21,420 nucleotides of DNA from an uncultured Oscillibacter sp. (GTDB lineage: Bacteria > Bacillota_A > Clostridia > Oscillospirales > Oscillospiraceae). The stretch's first letter is position 1. Each line of letters begins with the position of its first letter. The stretch lies in NCBI GenBank assembly GCA_948902155.1, contig CAQVQZ010000012.1, positions 1 through 21,420 on the forward strand. Reading direction: 5' to 3'. The position numbers were made by a program, and so were the translations under genes. Shown here in pieces: positions 7,115 to 13,641 of the stretch. Under the pieces are notes generated by a model that had not been told where the DNA came from, made no database searches, and saw only the letters and a program-made list of their open reading frames with translations.

Positions 7115-8140
7115 CTAGGCGAACCTGACCTCGAGGATATCCGGCGCGGAGTAATACTCGGGGCCGTCGACCCCGGGGATGATCTCCCGCGCCCTGGCGA
7201 CGATCTCCTCGGCCGTCAGCGGCTCCGCGCTGCCGCCGACCCACTGGCGGCTGAAGCCCACGGACTCCAGCTCCACATAGGCCCTGTCGGTGATGCGGTC
7301 GCCGGCGACGGGCGCTCCCAGGTGGCGGGCCACGGACACAACGGCGGGCGACGCGCCGATATCGCGGCCGGGCACCATGCCGATTTCCAGGGCGCGGATG
7401 ATATACCGGGCCAGGGCCCGCTTATCGCCGGCAATGATGGGGATGTGGGCCTTCAGGGTCTGGGCGTACTGGCCGGAGCCATGGGCGGTGTCGCCGGTGG
7501 GGAACTGGCGGTGGGGCACGATGCGGCCGTATTCCTCCGCCACAACCATGCCAATGCCCACGGAGATGACGCCGCCAGTCCTGCCCAGCACAACGTCCCC
7601 GTCCCGCAGCATCTCCATCTGGCCCACCAGGGGCATGAGCAGCTCCAGCATGGTGATGTAGTGCATGATTTCCGTGGCGGAGTTGTTGTTTCCGGCACGC
7701 CCGGTGATCGTCGCCTGATGGACGGGCAGCTTCAGGTCCTTGGGGTGCATCAGCAGACGGCGGCCGGGGTAGTTCTCCGTCCACTGCCGCAGGTGGGGCT
7801 CTTCTGCGATGAGCGTTTTCGCCTCCTCGGAATCCCAGGGAATTTCCAGCATTTCCGCATAGCCAAATTCCCCGTTGATTCTGCCATAGTCCCCGGAGGC
7901 CATCGCGACAATGGAGCCGTCGATCATGATCCCGTCGCTGGTGGTGGTAACCGCGTTTTTCAAATCCCAGACGTTGATCGCCACCGGGCCCTCATGCTGG
8001 GCGGCGACCCGCTCGCAGGCTTCCCGGCAGCTTATGCCGCAGGCCAGAACGTCCTCATAATCGATCAGGGCAACGGCCACCGGCGTCACAATGTTATGAA
8101 ACGGCCCCTCCGGAATAAAGCGGTATTTCAGCTGACTCAT
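7115..8140 (-). CDS. Unrecognised 341-aa cytoplasmic protein, probable enzyme
   Basis: I cannot assign a family. The protein is soluble, with no signal peptide or membrane helix, and contains several stretches that look like active-site motifs: ISCREACERV (res. 36-45, with Cys38 and Cys42), TGRAGNNNSATE (146-157), LRDGDVVLGRTGGVISVG (178-195), HRQFPTGDTAHGSGQY (210-225, with His210, Asp217, His220) and MVPGRDIGASPAVVSVARHLGAPV (255-278). Gly-rich turns near conserved-looking His/Asp suggest a metal- or phosphate-binding enzyme, which is inference. GGGAGGA lies 7-8 nt before the ATG at 8140. The gene starts 14 nt after the 127-aa gene stop, hence is cotranscribed. Its position ahead of a TRAP importer suggests it acts on the imported acid or a product of it. 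Confidence 0.85.
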   Translation of the reverse strand: MSQLKYRFIPEGPFHNIVTPVAVALIDYEDVLACGISCREACERVAAQHEGPVAINVWDLKNAVTTTSDGIMIDGSIVAMASGDYGRINGEFGYAEMLEIPWDSEEAKTLIAEEPHLRQWTENYPGRRLLMHPKDLKLPVHQATITGRAGNNNSATEIMHYITMLELLMPLVGQMEMLRDGDVVLGRTGGVISVGIGMVVAEEYGRIVPHRQFPTGDTAHGSGQYAQTLKAHIPIIAGDKRALARYIIRALEIGMVPGRDIGASPAVVSVARHLGAPVAGDRITDRAYVELESVGFSRQWVGGSAEPLTAEEIVARAREIIPGVDGPEYYSAPDILEVRFA

Positions 8141-8154
8141 ACTCTCTTCCTCCC

Positions 8155-8538
8155 TTAGTGCTTGCCGATGGGGGACCGGTTGTCCTCCACCACCGGGAAA
8201 TCGTGAATCAGGACGTCCGCAGTCTCGTGCAGAATGTTGATGGTTTCCAAAATGGCGCAGACGGGCTTTCCGTCCTTGTCATAGGCGCGGATCACCGCCT
8301 GATGCATGGTCTCCGGCACCCGGTCCATGATCGCAACCTCCAGGCGATCCACCTCGTCCATCTTTGCCAGCTTGGCGACCGACTGCTCAATGCGCCCGGT
8401 CCGGAGCGACTGCATCTTTGCGCTCTTCAAATGCTCCAATCCCACAACTTCACAGACCTTTGGAGTCTTCCCCTGGGTCGCCGCCGCAGTTTTCATTTTT
8501 CTGAAGAATTCCGGGAGCGTAGTATGCATCATCCACAT
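8155..8538 (-). CDS. Unrecognised 127-aa protein, first gene of the TRAP-linked operon
   Basis: Family not recognised. Soluble, basic N-terminal half (PEFFRKMKTAAATQGKTPKV, then LRTGRIEQSVAKLAKMDEVDRLEVAIMDRV) and a compact C-terminal half (HQAVIRAYDKDGKPVCAILETINILHE, DVLIHDFPVVEDNRSP). The frame stays open to 8667, but the ATG at 8538 is chosen: AAAGGA lies about 11 nt upstream, slightly long, and the upstream extension covers the leader after the predicted promoter (8656-8685). The protein ends 14 nt before the 341-aa gene. It may be a small subunit of that protein or a regulator of it. It has a single Met-rich start (MWMM), so the exact initiator could be one of three Met codons. Confidence 0.72.
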   Translation of the reverse strand: MWMMHTTLPEFFRKMKTAAATQGKTPKVCEVVGLEHLKSAKMQSLRTGRIEQSVAKLAKMDEVDRLEVAIMDRVPETMHQAVIRAYDKDGKPVCAILETINILHETADVLIHDFPVVEDNRSPIGKH

Positions 8539-8655
8539 AATATGCACATTCCTTTCTTCACTGTTCTGCAAAATTCTTCGATCTGTTTCCGCCGGGCATG
8601 CCGTTCGCCTTTGGTCGTCCCCGCTTTTCCAAGCGTAACAGAATTCTTGCTTTTT

Positions 8656-8685
8656 ATTGTAACCCACGGGGCATTATGGTGTCCA
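8656..8685 (-). promoter_or_regulatory. Promoter of the leftward unknown/TRAP operon
   Basis: Read on the minus strand: TGGACA (-35, 8685-8680), 18 nt, TACAAT (-10, 8661-8656), each one base from consensus. The transcript would start near 8650 with a leader of about 110 nt before the 127-aa gene. Confidence 0.6.
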
Positions 8686-8856
8686 ATTAAGTGCAATTTT
8701 CCCTTCAGCGCTCAATAAATGACTGAGGGAAACCTTTATTTTGGGGAATTTCCGCCGGAGGAGATTGTACAGAAGTCACATATTTGTTTTTTCCTTCTTC
8801 AAATTCTTATGGAAAAACACCATTTTTCAATCAAATGGCCGCAGTTTTTTGAGCCC

Positions 8857-8871
8857 TGCGGCAATGCCGCA
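8857..8871. repeat. Inverted repeat TGCGGCA-A-TGCCGCA
   Basis: Perfect 7-bp arms around a single A, followed at once by a smaller palindrome TGCAATTTGCA. Together they sit just before the orphan terminator-like hairpin; operator or part of a structured RNA. Confidence 0.45.
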
Positions 8872-8878
8872 AAGTGCA

Positions 8879-8936
8879 ATTTGCAGGCCGCCGAGCGCGG
8901 GCGCAGCCGAGGCCAAATTTTTTTTAATCCTCAGGT
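8879..8936 (+). terminator. Orphan terminator-like hairpin with 8-T tail
   Basis: AATTT-(GCA)-GGCC on the left can pair with GGCC-AAATT on the right; the interior contains GCGC-GG-GCGC, and the right arm runs into TTTTTTTT. It looks like a rightward intrinsic terminator, yet no rightward gene lies before it. It may end a small RNA or insulate the oxidoreductase promoter. Confidence 0.45.
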
Positions 8937-8980
8937 CTGCGGGTTCTCTGCAAAAGTAATTGAATCCGGATTATTTTTGA

Positions 8981-9001
8981 AAGCATTCCAAAAAAATGCT
9001 T
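8981..9001. promoter_or_regulatory. Palindromic operator candidate beside the oxidoreductase promoter
   Basis: AAGCATT-N7-AATGCTT, perfect 7-bp arms, ending 5 bp before the -35 box at 9007. A second exact palindrome, AATCCGGATT (8963-8972), lies just upstream. The placement suits a dimeric regulator such as one of the two GntR/FCD proteins; which one is unknown. Confidence 0.5.
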
Positions 9002-9006
9002 CTATT

Positions 9007-9036
9007 TTGACAACAGCGGAGAAACGCTCCTATAAT
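9007..9036 (+). promoter_or_regulatory. Promoter of the 2-oxoacid:ferredoxin oxidoreductase gene
   Basis: TTGACA (9007-9012), 18 nt, TATAAT (9031-9036): both boxes match the sigma-70-type consensus exactly. The start site should be near 9043, giving a leader of about 70 nt that contains the short GC palindrome GGCCGCGGCC. Confidence 0.8.
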
Positions 9037-9113
9037 TTTTTCACAAGGCCGCGGCCCGGTATGTATTTATTTTCAGCCCAGTCAAGACCCGCATGCTGAG
9101 AAAGGACGATCCC

Positions 9114-12100
9114 ATGAAACCAAAGAAATTTAAAACGATGGACGGAAACGAGGCGGCCGCATATATCTCCTACGCCTTTACCGAAGTGGCCGCCATTTAT
9201 CCCATCACTCCGTCCTCTCCCATGGCGGACCATGTAGACGAGTGGTCCGCCAACGGGAAACAGAATATTTTCGGCCAGCCGGTGCGCCTGATGGAGCTGC
9301 AGTCCGAATCCGGGGCCTGCGGCGCCATGCACGGTGCCCTGGAGACCGGCTCTCTGGCCGCCACCTACACCGCCTCTCAGGGCCTGCTGCTGATGATTCC
9401 CCCCATGTACCGGATCGCCGGCTCCATGCTGCCCGGCGTGATGCACGTCTCCGCCAGGACGGTGGCCACCCACGCCCTTTCCATCTTCGGCGACCACTCC
9501 GACGTCATGGCCTGCCGCCAGACCGGCTTCGCCCAGATCGCCTCCGCCAGCGTGCAGGAGTGCATGGACCTGGGGGCCGTCTCCCATCTCTCCGCCATCC
9601 GGAGCGGCATTCCCTTCCAGCACTTCTTTGAGGGCTTCCGCACCTCCCACGAAATCCAAAAGGTGGAGGTCCTGGACTACGACGACATGAGCGCCCTGGT
9701 GGACTGGGAAGCCGTGAAGCGCTTCAAAAACCGCGCGCTCAACAGCGAGCATCCCACCGTCCGCAACACCGTTCAGAATCCCGACACCTTCTTCCAGCAC
9801 CGTGAGGCCTGCAACTCCGCCTATGACGCGGTCCCCGCCGTTGTGGAAGGGTACATGGACGCCATCAACGCCTTAACCGGCCGGAGCTATCGGCTCTTCA
9901 ACTACTACGGCGCCCCGGACGCCGAGCGCGTCGTCGTCGCCATGGGCAGCGTATGCGGCACCCTGACGGAGGTGATCGACTACCTGGCCGCCCGGGGGGA
10001 GCGGGTCGGGATGATCCAGGTGCATCTGTACCGCCCCTTCTCCGTCAAGCACTTTGTCTCCGCCCTGCCCAAAAGCGCCAGCATCATCACCGTCCTGGAC
10101 CGCACCAAGGAACCCGGCGCCATCGGCGAACCGCTGTATGAGGACGTCTGTTCCGCCCTGATGGACAGCGGTTCCACCGGCATTCGGGTGCTGGCCGGCC
10201 GCTTCGGCCTCTCCTCCAAGGACACCACCCCCGCCCAGATGAAGGCCGTGTTCGACAACATGGCCGGAGAGCGGAAAAACCACTTCACCGTGGGCATTGT
10301 CGACGACGTGACCCGCCTGTCCCTGGAGGTGGGCGGGGTGATCGGCACCGCGGACGCCGCCACCATCGAGTGCAAATTCTGGGGCCTGGGTTCCGACGGC
10401 ACCGTGGGAGCAAACAAAAACTCCATCAAAATCATCGGAGACAACACGGACCAATATGTCCAGGCGTACTTCGAATACGACTCGAAGAAGTCCGGCGGCG
10501 TCACCAAGAGCCACCTGCGCTTTGGGAAGAATCCCATTCGCTCCGCTTATTACGTCGCCCTGGCCGACTTCGTCGCCTGCCATAAGCAGAGCTATATCAC
10601 CGCCTACGACATGGTCCACGAATTGAAGCCCGGCGGGACCTTCCTTTTAAACACCGGCTGGACCGCGGAGGAGCTGGACCGCAATCTGCCCAACCGCGTC
10701 AAGCGCATACTCGCCCGCAGCCACATTCGCTTCTACACCATCGACGCCGTCTCCATCGCCCAGGAGCTGGGCCTCGGCGCCCGCACCAACACGGTGCTCC
10801 AGGCCGCCTTCTTCAAGCTCTCCGGCGTGCTGCCGGTGGAGGACGCCGTCCAATACATGAAAGAGGCCATCACCCACAGCTATTTCAAAAAGGGCGACAA
10901 GGTCCTGAATATGAATTACGCCGCCGTGGACCGGGGGCTGACGTCTCTGACAGAGGTGGACGTGCCCGCGGCATGGGCCGATCTGCCCGAGGGCGACGCC
11001 CCGGCCGCGCCCGGTGCCTCCCTTCCCCGGTACGTCCGCGACATTCTGACTCCCGTCAACGCCCAGGCCGGCGATAAAATCCCCGTCAGCAAGTTCCTGG
11101 ACTTCGCCGACGGCGTCACCGATGTGGAGACCTCCCGGTATGAAAAGCGCGGCATTGCCGTCAACGTGCCCGCGTGGCTCCCCGACAGCTGCATCGGCTG
11201 CAACCAGTGCGCCCTGGTCTGCCCCCACGCCGCCATCCGGCCCTTCCTCTTCACGCCCGAGGAGGCGGAAAAGAGCGGCATGGCCGTCAAAAAAGCCGCC
11301 GGCCGGGGCTTTGAGAACTACGCCTTCCGCATCCAGGTGGACCCCCTGGACTGCCAGGGCTGCGGCAGCTGCGCCAACGTCTGCCCCGCCAAAACGCCCG
11401 CTCTGGCCATGAAACCCCTGGAAAGCCAAATGCACGAGCAGGCCAACTGGGATCGCTGCCTGGCCCTCTCCGAAAAGGAAACCCCCATGGACAGGTTCAC
11501 CGTCCGCGGGAGCCAGTTCCAGCGCCCGCTGATGGAATTCTCCGGCGCCTGCGCGGGCTGCGGCGAAACGCCCTATATGAAGCTGATGACCCAGCTGTTC
11601 GGCGACCGCATGTACATTGCCGGCGCCACCGGCTGCACCCAGGCCATGTTCCTGTCCGTGCCCGCCATCCCGCTGGCCCGGGACTCCGCCGGCCACGGCC
11701 CCGCCCTGGCCAACTCCCTCTTCGAGAACAACGCGGAATACTCCCTGGGCATGTGCCTGTCCGTGGAGCAGCAGCGCCGCCAGCTGAAATCCCATGCCCA
11801 GGCGGTGGCGGAGTCCACCGGGGACGAGACTCTGAAAGCCGCCGTGGCCGCCTGGCTGCGGGACGGCGACGACGGCGGCCTGACCCGCAGGCTCTCCGAC
11901 GAGGTAATCGCCGCCCTGGGGGCCACCGAAGACGCCGGACCCGACGTCCTTTTCCTGAAGAACAACGCCGACCAGCTGGTAAAAAAGACCATGTGGATGT
12001 ACGGCGGCGACGGATGGGCCTATGACATCGGCTTCGGAGGGCTCGACCACGTCCTCGCCTCCAATCTGGATGTGAACATTCTGGTGGTGGACAACGAGCT

Positions 12101-12635
12101 GTACGCCAATACCGGCGGGCAGGCCTCCAAGGCCACGCCCCTGGGCGCCGTGGCGCAGTTCGCCGCCGGCGGCAAAAGCACGCCCAAAAAGGACCTGGCC
12201 ATGATTGCCATGAGCTACGGCCATGTATACGTGGCTCAGGTGTCCATGGGGGCCGACCCCGGCCACGTGGTCCGGGCGCTGAAGGAGGCGGAAGCCCACA
12301 AGGGCCCCTCCCTGGTCATTGCCTACGCCCCCTGCATCAACCACGGCATCGTGTCCTCCATGAGCATGACCCAGGCCGAGCAGCGCAAGGCCGTGGACTG
12401 CGGCTATTGGCCCCTGTTCCGCTACAACCCCGCCCTGGCCGCCCAGGGAAGCAATCCCTTCCAGCTGGACAGCAAGGCGCCCAACGGCAGGCTGCGGGAG
12501 TTCATGCTGGGGGAGGTCCGCTTCTCCGCCCTCACGCGCACCTTCCCCGAAATTGCCGAAAAGCTGTTCGCGGAAGCGGAGGAGCACTGCGCGCGGAGGT
12601 ACGCCAAGTATCAGAGCATGGCCCAAAACGGGTAA
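9114..12635 (+). CDS. Single-chain 2-oxoacid (pyruvate-type):ferredoxin oxidoreductase
   Basis: 1173-aa TPP/iron-sulfur enzyme of the NifJ/PFOR family: 2-oxo acid + CoA + oxidised ferredoxin gives acyl-CoA + CO2 + reduced ferredoxin. Order: N-terminal domain with YPITPSS (Thr32) and HVSAR (Arg115), matching pyruvate contacts in Desulfovibrio PFOR; gamma domain; 8Fe ferredoxin-like domain (C693/696/699/703 and C747/750/753/757); TPP domain with proximal-cluster Cys 813, 816, 841 and 1074 and GGDGWAYD (Asp966). The electron-transfer parts are intact, but the TPP domain is atypical: the usual GCSSIWGGSAPSTPYT is GCTQAMFLSVPAIPLA, and DTEVYSNTGG is DNELYANTGG. So it may use another 2-oxo acid, and I give no nifJ symbol. 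ATG 9114 has AGAAAGGA upstream; an in-frame ATG at 9093 lacks one. It is divergent from the unknown/TRAP operon. Confidence 0.92.
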   Translation: MKPKKFKTMDGNEAAAYISYAFTEVAAIYPITPSSPMADHVDEWSANGKQNIFGQPVRLMELQSESGACGAMHGALETGSLAATYTASQGLLLMIPPMYRIAGSMLPGVMHVSARTVATHALSIFGDHSDVMACRQTGFAQIASASVQECMDLGAVSHLSAIRSGIPFQHFFEGFRTSHEIQKVEVLDYDDMSALVDWEAVKRFKNRALNSEHPTVRNTVQNPDTFFQHREACNSAYDAVPAVVEGYMDAINALTGRSYRLFNYYGAPDAERVVVAMGSVCGTLTEVIDYLAARGERVGMIQVHLYRPFSVKHFVSALPKSASIITVLDRTKEPGAIGEPLYEDVCSALMDSGSTGIRVLAGRFGLSSKDTTPAQMKAVFDNMAGERKNHFTVGIVDDVTRLSLEVGGVIGTADAATIECKFWGLGSDGTVGANKNSIKIIGDNTDQYVQAYFEYDSKKSGGVTKSHLRFGKNPIRSAYYVALADFVACHKQSYITAYDMVHELKPGGTFLLNTGWTAEELDRNLPNRVKRILARSHIRFYTIDAVSIAQELGLGARTNTVLQAAFFKLSGVLPVEDAVQYMKEAITHSYFKKGDKVLNMNYAAVDRGLTSLTEVDVPAAWADLPEGDAPAAPGASLPRYVRDILTPVNAQAGDKIPVSKFLDFADGVTDVETSRYEKRGIAVNVPAWLPDSCIGCNQCALVCPHAAIRPFLFTPEEAEKSGMAVKKAAGRGFENYAFRIQVDPLDCQGCGSCANVCPAKTPALAMKPLESQMHEQANWDRCLALSEKETPMDRFTVRGSQFQRPLMEFSGACAGCGETPYMKLMTQLFGDRMYIAGATGCTQAMFLSVPAIPLARDSAGHGPALANSLFENNAEYSLGMCLSVEQQRRQLKSHAQAVAESTGDETLKAAVAAWLRDGDDGGLTRRLSDEVIAALGATEDAGPDVLFLKNNADQLVKKTMWMYGGDGWAYDIGFGGLDHVLASNLDVNILVVDNELYANTGGQASKATPLGAVAQFAAGGKSTPKKDLAMIAMSYGHVYVAQVSMGADPGHVVRALKEAEAHKGPSLVIAYAPCINHGIVSSMSMTQAEQRKAVDCGYWPLFRYNPALAAQGSNPFQLDSKAPNGRLREFMLGEVRFSALTRTFPEIAEKLFAEAEEHCARRYAKYQSMAQNG

Positions 12636-12698
12636 CGCTCTTTTCCTGATTCGGAAGCGCCGTCTCTCAAAACTCCCGGCGTTTCAACCCCCTCTTTT

Positions 12699-12740
12699 CG
12701 GGCATGGCCGCTGCTTTGTACGACGCAGCGGCCATGTCCG
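12699..12740. other. Long hairpin downstream of the oxidoreductase gene
   Basis: CGGGCATGGCCGCTGC pairs with GCAGCGGCCATGTCCG (16 bp with one G-U) around a 10-nt loop, 63 nt after the stop codon. There is no U-run on either strand, so terminator function is uncertain; a 3'-end stabiliser is equally possible. Confidence 0.55.
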
Positions 12741-12887
12741 CTTTCGCCCCCTCTTCCGCCCGTGCCGAAGCGCCCTCCCGAAAATCCGCCGTCCCTGAAA
12801 CGCGGGCCGCCGCCCCGAAAGCCTTTGCAATTTCTTCAGGCCGCCGTCCACGTGTTTTCAGAAATCGTACATTTCTTACGGTATTTG

Positions 12888-12914
12888 GAGGCTTGAATTC
12901 CATTCAAACGCCTC
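12888..12914. promoter_or_regulatory. Palindrome upstream of the 217-aa/GntR pair
   Basis: GAGGC-TTGAAT-TCC-ATTCAA-(AC)-GCCTC: a perfect 6-3-6 core extended by 5 bp after a 2-nt bulge. It lies 73 bp before the 217-aa gene and could be an autoregulatory operator for the downstream GntR protein, or a weak terminator followed by a pyrimidine-rich stretch. Confidence 0.4.
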
Positions 12915-12987
12915 TTCCCCTCTTTTATTTCCTTCAAAGTTGTGATATCCTATCTTGTGAAATACTGAAAGGAATGGTTGCCGCAGC

Positions 12988-13641
12988 ATGCTCATGGGGA
13001 TTCTTCCGTATGAAACCGAAAACCTGACGCCCTTTGCCGGGAGATATCAAACCGCCGACGGGTATCCGGTCCTGGCCGGCGGTCTGTGTGCCGCGGGCCG
13101 CGCCGGGGAATGCCGCCGGGCCCTTTCCGGCATAAACCGCCTGCGCTTTGGCAGCGGGCGGGACTGCGTCGTCGTTGACGCGTGCCTCGCGCGCCTGCTC
13201 AAACGCGCCGCACCGCCGGGGGTCCGCTATCTGGCGGCCAGCATTTCGGTTCCGGGCGCCCCGGATCTGTGCGGCGGCGTCGCCGGAGACATTGTTTGTG
13301 ACGAGGACTCCGCCGAAGGCGCGCTTGCCCGGCTGGCCGGCGGCGTATACGGCTTTGCCCTGCCCGGCGCAGGCGCCATGCTTATGACCGGAGCCCGGGC
13401 GGAGGCCCGGCGGCTGTATGAAACCGCCCTCCAGGCCCTCGCCCCCCTCCCCCTGACGAAGGGCCGCATCGCGCGCTTTTTCGAACGGGCCTCCGGATTC
13501 CCCGGCCAGTTCCTTTTGGTTACGGACGGAAGCGGAGGCTCCTGCGGATGCATGGGAATCCGAACGGCGGACTCCTCCGCCATTATGTGGCTCCCCCCCT
13601 CTAAAAACGATCCAACGAAGGGAGGCAAACAACGTGTCTGA
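12988..13641 (+). CDS. Unrecognised 217-aa protein coupled to GntR copy 2
   Basis: Family not recognised. No signal peptide or clear membrane helix. The third codon positions are mostly G/C, and the reading frame ends with an 8-nt overlap (GTGTCTGA) with the regulator gene, whose ribosome site lies inside this gene; both points argue that it is real. Visible stretches include LPYETENLTPFAGRYQTADG near the N-terminus, a Cys-containing ISVPGAPDLCGGVAGDIVCDED in the middle, the Gly/Ala-rich YGFALPGAGAMLMTGARAEARRLYE and a terminal GGSCGCMGIRT with two Cys. The start is weakly supported: GAAAGGA is about 13 nt before the ATG at 12988, and the ATG at 12994 is an alternative. Possibly a ligand-related partner of the regulator or an enzyme of the same pathway. 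Confidence 0.62.
   Translation: MLMGILPYETENLTPFAGRYQTADGYPVLAGGLCAAGRAGECRRALSGINRLRFGSGRDCVVVDACLARLLKRAAPPGVRYLAASISVPGAPDLCGGVAGDIVCDEDSAEGALARLAGGVYGFALPGAGAMLMTGARAEARRLYETALQALAPLPLTKGRIARFFERASGFPGQFLLVTDGSGGSCGCMGIRTADSSAIMWLPPSKNDPTKGGKQRV

Larger units (their letters stand above)
8539..9113. other. AT-rich divergent intergenic region
   Basis: 575 bp without a convincing gene between the leftward unknown/TRAP operon and the rightward oxidoreductase gene. It holds the leftward promoter (8656-8685), a 7-1-7 inverted repeat (8857-8871), a GC-rich hairpin with an 8-T tail (about 8879-8936), two palindromes (8963-8972 and 8981-9001) and the rightward promoter (9007-9036). An open frame at 8719-9099 has no ribosome site, unlike base composition and overlaps the promoter, so I do not call it. 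Confidence 0.7.
12636..12987. other. Intergenic region after the oxidoreductase gene
   Basis: 352 bp holding a 16-bp-arm hairpin (12699-12740), a second palindrome (12888-12914), and two copies of TTGTGA 15 bp apart (12940 and 12955) just before the next gene. Small open frames on both strands (for example 12667-12903 minus) are alanine/arginine-rich; one has a weak AGAGG 7 nt upstream, but I do not trust it. Confidence 0.6.

Noticed and set aside
7013..8158. 381-aa plus-strand open frame opposite the 341-aa gene
   Set aside because: Low-complexity Gly/Asp/His composition; the minus-strand frame has a ribosome site, operon spacing and protein-like motifs.
8719..9099. 126-aa plus-strand open frame in the divergent region
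   Set aside because: No ribosome site, unlike codon use, and it runs across the orphan terminator and the oxidoreductase promoter.
10647..12626. 659-aa minus-strand open frame
   Set aside because: Antisense of the oxidoreductase gene, whose cofactor motifs are unmistakable; the long opening results from GC-rich codon use.
12667..12903. 78-aa minus-strand open frame with weak AGAGG 7 nt upstream
   Set aside because: Ala/Arg/Glu-rich, includes the long hairpin as coding sequence, no recognisable family; kept only as a remote possibility.
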